Below, piece by piece: positions 13,495-25,720 of a stretch of DNA of 64,000 nucleotides; position 1 is the first letter of the stretch; every line of letters starts with the position of its first letter. The stretch covers positions 2,232,001 to 2,296,000 of the forward strand of contig JAJKFH010000115.1 of assembly GCA_023333565.1 (NCBI GenBank). The letters run 5' to 3'. A program made the translations under genes and the position numbers. The notes below the pieces were generated by a model. The model searched no databases and had not been told where the DNA came from. It was given only the letters and a program-made list of their open reading frames with translations. The stretch is from Puffinus mauretanicus (Eukaryota > Chordata > Aves > Procellariiformes > Procellariidae).

Positions 13495-13849
13495 AAGCCA
13501 CAGTGACAGAGAATGTGAAACTGGTTTGGCCAGTAGCAGTTTAAAAGTGTTGTATCAATTCTGCATGTTTTGATACATGCTATCTAGATAACATGGGATA
13601 TCTCTGTTAATAACAAAGCAGCATAGGAAAGAGATGACTACGTGATGGGATATATTTAAATACTTTAGAAGTTGTACTTAATTACACTAATCATTTCATA
13701 CTATCAGCTCTCAAGTTTATGCTGGCTTTACATACATGATAGAAGCCCAACTGAGGATAGCAGAACAGCATATGAAACAAACTTTCTCTATTTCTTAAAC
13801 CAGAAAAACTTTCCTGTTCAGGTTTCCAAATACAGGCACCGAGGAAAGC

Positions 13850-14145
13850 AGAGAGAGGGAAATAATCAGAGGCAGTCACAGACCTCACAGCTTCTCATTC
13901 AGGCTCCCCTCCCCTCCACAAGCTTCTCTTACTCCCCTGAAAAAGCAGGAGTAGCCGGCAGAAGTGTGTGATCAGACACTGCTCCCCCGCAGTGGTGCTC
14001 CTTCCCCCCCACCGCTCCAGCATAAGGGGAGGCATTACCGCTGAGGGCAAAGGTGCCGCACCGATCTGAGATGTACCCCAGTACGTCTGTTAGAACCTGA
14101 AGGTGCTCTTGAAACACAGTATACCTGGTAATAGTCCAGGTAAGT
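13850..14145. other. GC-rich block with splice-site-like boundaries
   Basis: This block is GC-richer than its surroundings, with several CpGs. On the plus strand a pyrimidine tract ending in CAG at 14020 looks like a 3' splice site. CAG|GTAAGT at 14137-14145 is close to a consensus 5' splice site. The intervening 119 bases (14021-14139) have stops in all three plus frames, so any exon there would be noncoding or terminal. On the minus strand a 62-codon frame (13929-14117) crosses the same DNA with no domain I recognise. This is a weak candidate only. Confidence 0.2.
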
Positions 14146-15189
14146 GAACCAAATGTGGGATTATCTGAGCAAGCAGTTCTTAAGGAATATCACACCTTCT
14201 TTTTTCCCTCCCTTTCACAACACAAAAGTCATTTATACTCATTGCAAGGATTCAAACCATCGTCCCGATCATCTTAGCCTCTCTTAATGTCTAGGGTGTT
14301 ATCTCTGGGCAAGCAATACCAAATATACTATTCAGAGCAAAATCTGTTGCTCAGAAACTGGGTCTACATCAGCATCACTCACTCCTGTGTATGAGATGGG
14401 ATTCAAGAAGCCTGATAATTTGGGGTCAGAAATATAAGTTTATCTTGCTGCCATAAATCTTAGCCAAAATCCTTTGCTATTTTACAGGGATAGCAACTTT
14501 TCTCTCTTCCTGCATGCTTTTATCAAGTTCCCTAATTTGTTCCAAGGTCTTCTCCTTGGCTCCCCTTTCACACCATTCAGTTGAAAGCTGCACCCAAGGA
14601 TGGACCAAGACGACTGGGCAAGGCAGAAGCAGAGAAAACAATATGGAGTCTGTGATTGTTCTGGTATCACTGGTATTTTGTACTAGGTACTCAAACAAGT
14701 GTCTTATTTTTTGACAGGCTTCTCTTAGACACAAATACAAAGCAGCAGAAGACAGCAGAAAGTAAAGAATAAGATTGATGTGGTGCAGTAACATTTGCCC
14801 AAATTTCACAGATCAAAGAAAAACTTCCTTGGAAAGTAACTGGCACCATCATTCATTGCTTTTGTGACAATTTGAAGCCCACACAAAAGCACTGCTCAGA
14901 TAAGTGAGACCTAAACTACATCTGACCAGTTCTGACTAAATTCATCCTATATGCACTGGAAAGCAAGGAAGCAAACAAATGAACTTTGTTATATAAGTGT
15001 TGTCAGCTTCAAACCCGTATAACAAGGTTGGGAAAAGAGACCAAAGGATGATAAAAATGCCACTGACAACCCTAGATACAGAGAAAGTCAAGGCAATATG
15101 GGCAGTCTCTCTATTTCTTAGATATGAAGAAAGGCAATGATATTGGTGGCTTGGGCCAACAATCTAATATAGAAAGCAATAAACAGTGA
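14146..15189. other. Non-coding sequence, no gene seen
   Basis: No feature is supported. A 110-codon minus-strand frame (14477-14809) ends in a charged, helix-prone stretch but overlaps a second frame of similar quality in another register. It carries no recognisable domain and is not called. Confidence 0.5.
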
Positions 15190-15440
15190 AAACAGGAGCC
15201 CTCAGACGTGCAGGAGGAACTCACTCTCTTCAGGGGCCTCCAGCAACAAGTCAGGGCTGAGCCCGGGATGGAAGCCCATGTATAGGGGTTCAACCACCAG
15301 CCAGGATTTGGGCACACTGAGCAGACCGAGTGAGTGTCCAGTTCCCCTGGGTCCCTGGTGCTCATCTAAATAGGGCTGGGGGACTGAGCCGTGAGAGGTG
15401 GGACGGGGAGGCCTGCAGGTGTTGCAGAACAGAGGTCACT
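15190..15440. other. GC-richer block of unknown nature
   Basis: About 250 bases are richer in GC than the flanks and dense in CAG/CTG and CCTGG words. The longest frame (15111-15365, minus) has no family I recognise. There are no octamer repeats or RT motifs to link it to CR1. Confidence 0.25.
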
Positions 15441-18400
15441 CTCAGAATATAGTTCTCTCTCAGGGATGATTATTGCAATGTTAAATATAATCACATTTTC
15501 AGGATTTCTGGAAACAGACAATAGAGAGTATCTGCAAATTTTTCCTACAGATTGTCAGCAACTTTGAATCAAAATATTTCTAAGCATTATCATGCTTAGT
15601 TGCTCAAGATCTTTTACCTTTACCAAAGCATACTAGGAGCTCAATTCAAAATCATGATAATGAGAGCTGTCTACCTTACCACCAACTGTTACAAATCATA
15701 CTTCCCAAGTGCTAGAAACAAACTAATCAAACTAATCAAAATCCTGTGATACCAAAATATTACTCTCCCCTTAAAAAATACAAAACAAAACAATCCCCAC
15801 CCCACCCAAACTCAAAAGAATTAACTTTGCCATTTTAAAAATCCTTAAAAATCATAATTCATGAAAGACAGGAAATACACCTATAATATGCAGCTCTTGT
15901 GATAACTCAGACCCACTGGGCACATACAGTCATTCTGTCTTTGAAGGGAGCTACTGGCTCTAATACACAGCCTACTCTGCCAAAACAAGAACAAAAACAA
16001 AACCAAACAAACCCCAAAACACCACATTTAGGAAGTTATCACTACAATTGTCTTTTTTTTGTGAGGTTACACTCCATCCCTGGACAGAAGAGAACATACA
16101 TCAGTGTTGCTAACTACTGTCATTATTTTACTGGTGGATCAAGCGAAGTCACAAACCTGCATATTAGGTTGAGGTGTGATATAGGAACATTCGTGTGTGT
16201 TTCTTCTTCTGGTTAACTGCAAACAACTGTCCCTGGACAAGTCTGGTAAAGGGGCACACTGACTTTCTCACTCACTACTCAACACAAGCTACACAGTGAT
16301 ATACAACACAAGGGATGTTTTTGGCATCCCTGAAGGTTTGCATGTGTCTCTTCCTTTGATCAGATGTAGTCATCAGACAGAATAGCTCATCCCATTCTCC
16401 GAGCTGAATTATGATTGTCCTGTCAGGCTTGTGAAGCACCTCCGGTTAATCCCTCAGTGCTACTGAACACAACTCATGCAGTGAATGCATTTATGAATAT
16501 GTTGTTTTTGGAGGTTTGAGTTTCTAAAATAAAACCTAGATTTAGGTACTAGATGTGGGGCTTGGTCTCACTGTGATGGAAAAAAGGTAGATTTTCAGGC
16601 CTGACAACCAAATTGTAAAAACCAAAAAAACAACAAACCCCACACTAAATAAATAAATAAAAATTAAACTGCATTGTTTTAAAGTCTGTACCATGATCTT
16701 TGTGTACGCTGTGAATGTTAGTCTCTCACAGTAGAGAGTTAGCTTTACAGAGCAATGAGACAAAACCTGCAGTCTCTGAGGTAGCAAAGGATATAGCAAT
16801 GTTCATATTCTCTCTGAATACCAGGAACTCCAGGAGCCAGAAGGCAGAAGCTTTCTATAAAGCTGTCCAAGAGAACAAATGTAGGGCCTTAGAGCATAAT
16901 TAAGCAAATAACTACTTCTGTTTGACATTCCTCACCAAAGAACGTGTTATGTCCTATGAATTCAAAACATGCAATTAAACAAAACACATTCCCCCTTCTC
17001 CTGTTCCTCAAATAAAGTAATCCAAAGACCATCACTTTGAATTGCTGGCTGTATTAGCTAGCACAGCCATCAAATATTCAGCTGGGAGCCTGTCTGAGCA
17101 CAAATGTTTTAAGCTGCACTCCAAAAGTCAACAAACATAAGAAAAAAATACCACTTCATAACTACTATATATATGATTATGAATAATTCCTTGGCAGTTA
17201 TTTAAAGAAGTTTATACATCAAACCACCTTCTACTCCATATTTTTATGCTTCTAACTAAAAATAAAGGACAAACACAGCATGAAGTTGAGTATTTGCTGC
17301 GTTGTAGAGATCTAATACGCATTGTTTGTGGAATATGCATAAAATGGGTCCAAACTGAACACCTTCACCTTAACTTTGTTAACTTAAAATCTAATGGGAT
17401 AGATGTTTACAAATTGGTATTTATCCTGCTCTGTTTAAATTATACTTTGAGTATAAGGGCTGCACATTATCAAATATTCAGCATCAGTCTCAAATTAGAT
17501 TCTCCATTATTGCTGCTTAAGGTTACACAATACTACATGAACTGAAGATGTATATTAGTTCCACTCCTGATACAGAAAATAGGGAGAATGTTTAAAATAT
17601 CATTGATGTATTTGTTTTGCACAAGCATAAGGTGACTCCTACTTCTTCCACCTGCATTCTGATTCACTGACTATGCAGTATAGTAGTAAAAGGGAGAGCA
17701 ATCTTGGTGAAACACACATCCATAAGGACCTCTTTGACACTTCCTATCCTCCCAATGGCAAGATCTAGGACACCAGGTAGGTTGTCTAAGATCCTAAACC
17801 TCAGGATCAGGAAAGATGGGTTGGTCCTTGACACAGCATTTATGAAAATGTGTCATTTCAAATTCAGATATTTTATGAATGCCCTCTGTTTTGAGTCCTC
17901 TACTTCTAATGAAGGGATTTCTATCCTTTATCTTGTAATCTGTAATGTGCCAAGGCTTTTACCTCCCAAATAGGCACCACTAACTCTCTTATTCATATAT
18001 TGTCATAACTTCATTTGCCAAAAAGTGCATGTAACCTTCTTAAACTAATATTTCTAAGACAGCACTAAGTATAAAGCTTTCAGAGTCACAATTTCAAATG
18101 TACCTGACTAATGTATCTGTATAAAAAAGTAAATTTCATTAAAAATATATAAATACTAATTTATACAGTAGTCATGCTCCAAAAGGTCCCCTGATGTAGA
18201 AAATTGGAAGACCAGTCATTCATGGGTGGGAGAAGGAGAGCACCTTGGGAAGTGTATCTATTGTGAGTTTCTAGGTAAAAGCTAAGCCAAACCCTTTTTA
18301 ACACTGTGCTCATGCAGTTTCACATATATAACAGATGTGTTCACTAAAAGAAGAGAATTCAATCCATACTGTGCATTCGTTAAGGCAAGTTTGAAATGGA

Positions 18401-21400
18401 AATTGGAGTTTTAGAACAGAAAAGGCACTTTTGTATGTTCAAGCTGAAGGGAGAACATTCTTGTGATTAAAATGACTGTATGTCATTGTTTCTTTGCTCC
18501 CTTCTCCATACTGCACTTAATGGGTACATAAAAAGAGGCAATATTTTAGACAAAACTGAATAAACTTAGTTTTTTTCCTAAACTAGCAACTGCATGTGTT
18601 AGCAGTGGATGTAAATGAGAGCAATGACTATTTTATTTCCTGGCAATTTTTAGACTTCCTCAAGCATTTTGCAAGAAAGGACATGTTTTCCATAAACAGC
18701 TGTTAATAAAAAACTTACAAATCTGTTGTTTTATTTTTGCTTTTCCTCCTTTGCTCAGTGGCATAAAATAGCACCGGAAATTTATAGCTTGAGTGTCTTC
18801 TTAAAATTAACTATGGTATTCACTTCCTCTGAATGGTACAATGCAAAAGCTCTTTAACTTACCAAATCATGTGTAATGTTAATTACCATGATCAAGCAGA
18901 AGAATTTTGTACCAGCCTTCTAAAATTATACTTAGTCATTAAAATAATACACCAGGTAAAATATATTTTTCCTCTCACTTCAGTGTGAGGCAGACACCTG
19001 TATGCTTGGTATCGGGTCAGTGAATTCTTAGGACATCTTCGCAAGGAAGATTAATATTTTAATGCTCTGTCAATCACTATATGCTTTTTACAGAAGCGTA
19101 TAAGAAGCCCTATAAAGATCAAGGTCCTATTACCTTAGGAACTGTACAAACAAACATTAAGAGAAAAGTCTATAGTATATAAAGGTAAACAAAGAGGAGG
19201 GACACAGCGAGACTAGGTGATCTCTAGCAGATCAGCAGAGCAGGTTGCTGGCAGAGATGTGGGTGGAACTCAGGTAATTCCAGTTTACAGCCAGACCCAC
19301 TGTTAGTTAAACTAATGTTAGCTAAACTTCCATATAACAAAAGCATTGCAACTATACAGCACCTCACTGAAAAATCTTAACTAAGCATCAACCTCACTGT
19401 CCTTTTGTACAGCTTCCAATGGCACTGCACCTCCGTGCTTGCCAGGTGACGGCAGTGCATCAGACAGTTTTCTACATTTGGGACCTTCCTGCAGGCAGCT
19501 TCAGCATACAACCCAAAATGTAAACTGTGTGATACTTTGGTGCAGTTGGTTTGTTGGACTTCCTATAGGCTATCAAAAGTTTGAGCGATCCTTTTCTGTG
19601 AAATGATGCCGGTCCTTGACAGAACTGAGACAAAGTGGATTGAAATTCCACACTGGTATTTCTTCTTTCTGTCTGACAGGAGGCAAAACCTGTATTTTCT
19701 AATCTAGGGGATATGCACACTGATGAATAAAATGTTCTTTCTTATCAAGAGCAAGACAGGAAAGATTATGTTAAATACACCCCTATGGCAGATTATTGAC
19801 CTCAGCCTACATACACTGCATTTGCAATAATCAGTGCTGCTGCATCTAAAGAACACTCCCAGTAAAAAACAGAAACTGACCACAAGCATCTTTTTCTATC
19901 TACTGCAGATTCAAAGTCAAATGGATTTGCTTAAACTGTCTATTTTTTGTGACATTTGCAATACAACCTAGTTGGTTATCACATTTTACTTGAGATTAAT
20001 CACCTAAAGTAGAAAGGTTGACATTTTAAGTTAAATGCTGCTCACAACACAATGTATTTCACACTATCTCATGCCAAACCAAAGTAATGTATTGAGACCT
20101 CTTCATCAGTCATATTACATCATACAATAAAAAAAAGAGACTTCATATTCAGTAAGCTAGGTAGCATACAATACTTTTCAAGTGAGAAACAAGTAATGCA
20201 AACTCTCAAAATCAAATGTCTGTAATAAACTACTCAGATGATGGTATTTGTTCACCATATTCTTGCTACTTCAATTGATAGAGAATTTAATTAAAATATA
20301 TTCTCCTTACAGAAAAAAAGGAATGAAAGTCTCATTTAAGTTGTTTCAGTGAATATTTTGGCCATATCTACTTCAATCTAATGAGCAATAAAGGAGAATC
20401 TTTGTTTATATTTGAAATCTTTATTCAATTACATATCCAAATACAATCCAGATGTCTCTGCACAATACTTTGTGCATATGTTGAATAGTTTGTTTGTTCC
20501 TTTTGTTTGCTTACTAAATAATGAGAAATGCTGCTGTCCTTTACTTAAGTTTTTCTTTTGGCAATGAACACTGAATATGCTAACCAACATCTGACATACA
20601 GCTTACTGGCTTCTGTAGTATTTCTTGGAGAGGATCCGTTTTTCCTGTCTGGCATTATTGTCAGGAGATTTACCTCAGACTCTCTATTTTTGTAGTTTTA
20701 TCTGCAGCAGATAATACATTGTGCTCTACTTCTATTCTCCCAAAAAAAAAAAAATAGCATTGGTACAGTCAGTAAAATTGGTGAAATTTAATGGATTGTT
20801 CTATGATTTCATTATTTTTCTATAGTATACCATTCAATTGCTGGCTTTAATCAAATACCCAAGGCAATTATAATATGCATTTGAAATTACTCTGAAAGCA
20901 AAGATTAGCCTTTACATGAATAATTTACATCAAATATTACACATACACACAAATGTGCTTTGCCAAAAGCTCTGTTACCTTGCCTCTTTGTAAGTTTTTT
21001 CTACCTCTACAAAGCCAGTGTAAATCGTTACTACATAAGAGTGTATTGCAGAATATGTGATGGAGGAAAAAATACACACAGCTTCTGCTGCTTTTAACTG
21101 ATGTTTTAATAGTATTAAAAAATGCAGTAAAAATTCAATTCCTTGAACCAATGTGAGTGGTCATATAATTTTGTGTCACTGAAAGTTCATATTAAATTTG
21201 TCTTAAAGTGTTAGGTGCATTAATTTGTTTAATCTAAGAATTCAGAAACATTAAGTATTATCATATATGTGCTTCCTTACGGGAAAAGATGTTAACTTTT
21301 TCTCTGCTTAACTATTCAGAAAACACAGCACAGTAAGACCTCAACTTAATGTAATTTCTCAGCAAAGAAGGTTAGTGCAAAATACACATTTTTGTTCATG

Positions 21401-22748
21401 TTAAAAAACCCCCAACACTCTATTGAAAAGTGGCCTCTTTCAACAGAGGGCCTTACATTCCAGAACTTGGAACAGAAAATTCACATTGTGACTCCCATGA
21501 AAATGTGGCTAAAGTGTTGAAAATAAAAGGTTCTGAGAAATAAAAAAAATAAAAATATAGCCGCACATGTTCTATGCAGTATTGCTTTTGGTCATTCGTC
21601 TCTGAGGTTTCCATCTGGACTGAGCTGGCTTTATATCAGGGCTTGCACTACAACTTATGCCAGTTGATGCTGATGGTAGAGTGACATTGGTACAACACTG
21701 GGGAAAAACAAGACACGGCTCACACAACAGAAAAAACTTGGTATAGCAGGGGATACAGAAATCAGAGTGTAAGTCTGGTAAGAACAGAGTAAAGAAGCAG
21801 TTTAAACAGTTCCCCCACTCCAAAACATGTCTTAAACACCAAACAAATGAAAGGACTTAGTTCTTTGTACACTTGAATCCAATCCCTAGCCTTTGTTTTT
21901 TAAGAGTCTTAGTAGTCCATATAATGCTGCTGGGCTACAAAGTAGCCCTGACCTGGTTATAAAGCACAAACATTTCTCTACCGTGTTCAAGTAAAACAGA
22001 AGTTGATTAGTTAAAGAATTGCTGCCATTCTTTTTCTCAGTTAAATTCTCTTTCTAACTATTGAATGCTTTCATCTTTTCCTTAGTATTTTTTAGAACTG
22101 GTTTTACCCCTAAAAATTCTGGCACGTTACAAGATGTTACTTCAAAGAGTCATCAAAGTCTTTCAGCTTGACATTTTAACACGTAAATATTTTTGCAGCG
22201 TTCCCATTCCTCTGTAATTTTTTTTTACCGTTACTGCTGCAAAACTGAATTTTCATTAGTCCTATTATTCATCACAAATACATTTTTGGACAACTGCACT
22301 GATAGCTGAAAAAATCTCTCCATCTCTGCAGGATGTTGAATGTACAAACTATCATTGCATTTTTGTGTGGATGTTTCTGCTCCTTTTTTTCCTTCACAAA
22401 AGCTTCCATTTGAACTTGGCAGAGACAGGAAGCTGCACTTCTGAAGTAGCCACTTGGCATCTGGTTGCTACTTGCTGCATCTCTTCCTTACTGCCTTATG
22501 ACTACCCCTATTATCCTTTCCCCTTATCATGGAACGGACAATGCAGGGTTGTAGTTGCAGCATTTAAATGGAAAAAGATGATCATGAGAGACAACCACTG
22601 CAAGAGGCATACTGTAACTTAAGTACCTACAGTTTAAAACAAATTAGAAACATTTAGCTTGGGGAAGGCAGCCTCAAGCTCTCACAAACTCAAGCCCTAG
22701 AATTATGGAAACAACTTAAAGAAAAAAGTCCATGTATTCTTCCCTATT
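15441..22748. other. AT-rich non-coding sequence, no gene seen
   Basis: An AT-rich stretch with many short A/T and A/C runs, for example an A/C-rich tract around 15985-16025 and an AAAT-type run around 16644-16662. No gene, RNA or identifiable transposon is seen. Confidence 0.55.
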
Positions 22749-22835
22749 CTTTTGTGGTAAACTGCTTCAATAATAATATACACCAAGATATCTTTCGTGG
22801 TAAACTGGTTCAATAATAATATACACCAAGATATC
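22749..22835. repeat. 43-bp tandem duplication (two copies)
   Basis: Copy 1 occupies 22749-22791 and copy 2 22792-22834, directly adjacent, with the same following base. They differ at only two positions by eye: T/C near the start (22753 vs 22796) and C/G in 'aactgcttc' vs 'aactggttc' (22764 vs 22807). The unit is AT-rich and contains 'caataataatatacaccaag'. The low divergence suggests a fairly recent slippage or unequal-exchange event. Confidence 0.9.
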
Positions 22836-24324
22836 ACAAGTTTTTCCATTCCATTTCAAAAAGCAATAGAGTCTCAAACTTCCAAACTCATTTTCTCAGC
22901 CTTAATAGCAACCTTAGCAATGTCAAAGTAGAATAAATTCCCAACTGCCTGGAATGTGTGACAGTCAGAGGTGCCAATCTGTTGATGTAAGCATATGAGG
23001 TCAGCATTAATACTTTGTATTAGTGTTGAATCTCTGCTTGAAAAAAATCAATTTCAGCACTATTCTCTGCTAAGTTATTTATGGCTGCAAGCAAAAGATG
23101 ATTTGAAAATAAAAATCTTCACAGAAACTTATGATGGACAAGACCTAAGACAGGCCAAAAAGAGATTCTCAACTCAATCTCTTACATGAAGATAAATGTA
23201 AAAATTCCCATTTGACGGTTTTAAAGAAAAAAAGCCTTAAGCTGTAACTGTGTTCATTGTTTTACTAGTAGTTTTACATCTAAAAATAAAGGAGGATTTT
23301 CCTAAAAGACTTCTAAAAGAGAAACAATAAAATATATTAACCTGGAGTCAAAGCTGACAAATTTAATTCCTAGAATTAGGAATGAATATAGTGAAACAGA
23401 CAGGAAATTCTAGGTTAAGTTTCTGGTACAAAAAGGTACGAATCACTTCCTAATTTTCAGACACTAGTTCTTCATGTCCATATATAAGTATAAATAGAGT
23501 AAACGATTACCTACTGAGATTATCTCTGACTATTCTTTACATGATTTTGTCATACATTACTGGTATGTCAGAAATCTACACAGTATCTTCTCTGTCAGAA
23601 TTTCTATAGAACCCTGTATCCCCTAAAAGAAAAAAAAAAAAAATCTGCTTATCCTTTTTACTGCTATATAATCAGGTCATGGTGCCATGATTACTCCTGC
23701 TAGATCTTCAGTACAAAATTGATACTGATGGTTTGCGGCATTTGTGCCATTTGTGTTGGAACAACCTGAAGATGAAATAAAGAGCTTATGTGATGCTGTC
23801 CCAGTGCTGCAAGAAGATGGACAGCATCAGAAAGAGCCTGCCAGTGAAAAAGTAACCCATGAATATTTCTAAACATACTTAAACCAGATGGACCATTTCA
23901 TATGTAATCAGCATTCAGAGCATGTGGCCTCAGATTTTTAACTCAGAACTCTGAGGCCTAGAGGTAGAATTAATGTAGTGTTGAATAACAGTTTCAGATA
24001 CCTGACCTCTGCAGATAGCAGCTGAGAAGTTGTGTTTTTTCTCTCAAAAATGTTCTCTGTTCTCAAATCCTCTACTGTCTTCAATGGACAACAAAATTAG
24101 AAATAGAAAACAAGGAAATAAGCACTAAAATACACTGATTTCACAGCTGGCTAAACTAAAGCCATATAAGCAGAGAGCCAGATGAGGAATCAATCTCACA
24201 GCCTAGGAAAAGGAAACAGTGCTGATGCAGAGACTGCTTAAAAACTTGTCCATATGCAGCCACCAACTTCCATCTCTCCTCTTTCAACAGGCCATTCAGA
24301 TGATGATGTATAGTAACTGCAAAG
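22836..24324. other. AT-rich non-coding sequence, no gene seen
   Basis: No supported gene. It contains an A-run around 23630-23643. A segment near 24140-24210 loosely resembles reversed MIR ('agagagccagatgaggaatcaa') but is too weak to call. Confidence 0.5.
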
Positions 24325-24383
24325 TTCACAGGATAATTCAGTTTGGAAGGGACCTCAGGAAGCCTCTAGACCAAATTCCTACT
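24325..24383 (-). mobile_element. Old CR1 3' end, left part, split by a younger CR1
   Basis: The words 'ataattcagtttggaagggac' and 'ctagaccaaattcctact' match the reverse complement of a CR1 3' untranslated end ('aattcaggttggaagggacctcaggaggtc..tagtccaac'). The match stops exactly where the younger CR1 begins and resumes at 25533 on the far side. The two parts therefore belong to one older insertion. The element is on the minus strand. Confidence 0.75.
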
Positions 24384-25532
24384 CATAGAATCATAGAATC
24401 ATTAAGGTTGGAAAAGACCTCGAAGATCATCGAGTCCAACCATCAACTCAACATCACCATGCCCACTAAACCATGTCCCCAAGCGCCACATCTACACGTC
24501 TTTGAAATACTTCCAGTGGTAGAGTCACCACTTCCCTGGGCAGCCTGTTCCAAGCTTGACCACTCTTTCAGTGAAGAAATTTTTCCTAATGTCCAATCTA
24601 AACCTCCCTTGGCGCAACTTGAGGCCATTTCCTCTCGTCCTATCACTAGTTACTTGGGAGAAGAGACCAATACCCACGTCACTACAACCTCCTTTCAGGT
24701 AGTTGTAGAGCGCGATGAGGTCTCCCCTCAGCCTCCTCTTCTCCAGGTTAAACAACCCCAGTTCCCTCAGTCACTCCTCATAGGACTTGTTCTCCAGACC
24801 CTTCACCAGCTTCATTGCCCTTCTCTGGACACGCTCCAGCACCTCCATGTCCTTCTTGTAGTGAGGGGCCCAAAACTGAACACAGTGTTCAAGGTGCGGC
24901 CTCACCAGTGCTGAGTACAGGGGGACAATCACTTCCCTACTCCTGCTGGCCACATTATTTCTGATACAGGCCAGGATGCCGTTGGCCTTCTTGGCCACCT
25001 GGGCACACTGCAGGCTCATGTTCAGCCAGCTGTCAACCAGCACCCCCAAGTCCTTTTCCTCCGGGCAGCTTTCCAACCACTCTTCCCCAAACTTGTACCG
25101 TTCCATGAGGTTGTGGTGACCCAAGTGCAGGACCCAACACTTGGCCTTGTTGAACCTCATACAGTTGGCCTCAGCCCATCAATCCAGCCTGTCCAGGTCC
25201 CTCTGCAGAGCCTTCCTACCCTCCAGCAGATCAACACTCCCGCCCAACTTGGTGTCGTCTGCAAACTTACTGAGGGAGCACTCGATCCCCTCATCCAGAT
25301 CATTGATAAAGATATTGAACAAGACCAGCCCCAATACTGAGCCCTGGGGGACACTGCTCATGACCGGCTGCCAACTGGAATTAACTCCATTCACCACAAC
25401 TCTCTGGGCTTGGCCGTCCAGCCAGTTTTTTACCCAGCGAAGAGAGTACCTGTCTAAGCCATGAACCGCCAGCTTCTCTAGGAGAATGCTGTGGGAGACA
25501 GTGTCAAAGGCTTTACTGAAGTCCAGGTAGAC
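24384..25532 (-). mobile_element. CR1 LINE, 5'-truncated, younger subfamily copy
   Basis: The 3' end at 24384 shows two copies of the CR1 terminal octamer (plus strand 'catagaatcatagaatc'), followed by the conserved 'aaggttggaaaagacct' hairpin region. The body runs through the 3' UTR and the C-terminal half of ORF2 and stops near reverse-transcriptase motif A. Truncation at the 5' end is the usual outcome of CR1 target-primed reverse transcription. Sequence flanking both sides is an older CR1 3' end that reads on continuously across the insertion. Copies at 42437-43114 and 50173-53001 have the same 3' UTR and look like the same or a sister subfamily. Confidence 0.95.
24465..25532 (-). pseudogene. 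CR1 ORF2 fragment (reverse transcriptase C-terminal half)
   Basis: This is a partial ORF2 beginning at RT motif A ([12 protein letters not shown], 25496-25531). It then shows motif B-like [14 protein letters not shown], the FADD catalytic box (motif C, near 25250) and the downstream MRFNKAKC segment. It is dead. A TGA stop at 25179-25181 lies just after 'RDLDRLD', where the 50 kb copy has CGA, a typical CpG-to-TpG decay. Further breaks include a stop near 24771 and a frameshift near 24553, where the frame departs from the family C-terminus. The endonuclease domain and the N-terminal RT motifs are absent through truncation. Confidence 0.92.
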
Positions 25533-25720
25533 CAAAGCACTCGAAGTACTTCCGTTGTGAGATCAGATCAGACTAACTTCTCAGGGCTTTAACAAGTCTG
25601 GTCTTGAGCATGTTAAGGGATGGAGATTGCACAACCTCTTCATGCAGCCTTTTTTACTGCTGATTGTCCTCAGGGAGAAAAAAGTTTTCCTTATATCCAG
25701 CTGGAACATCCTTCTCCAGG
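25533..25720 (-). mobile_element. Old CR1 3' region, right part of the split element
   Basis: This continues the element at 24325-24383. After the junction, 'caaagca', 'gtgagatcag', 'cagggcttta', 'ggtcttga' and 'ggatggagattgcacaacct' follow in the order of a CR1 3' UTR. Then comes 'aaagttttccttatatccag', the family's C-terminal ORF2/3' region. It ends near 25715, where another CR1 3' end begins. It is diverged and non-coding. Confidence 0.75.

Noticed and set aside
13430..13640. Solo LTR around the TATA motif
   Set aside because: No TG...CA ends, no polyadenylation signal at a suitable distance and no flanking duplication could be found.
14477..14809. Minus-strand open frame of 110 codons with a hydrophobic start and charged end
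   Set aside because: A second frame of equal quality overlaps it. I recognise no family and see no convincing exon boundaries.
24140..24210. Possible second MIR remnant
   Set aside because: Only one short phrase resembles the consensus, and order and spacing are not supported.
24219..24914. Plus-strand open frame of 231 codons
   Set aside because: It starts in flanking DNA, crosses a CR1 boundary and runs antisense through ORF2, so it is a shadow.
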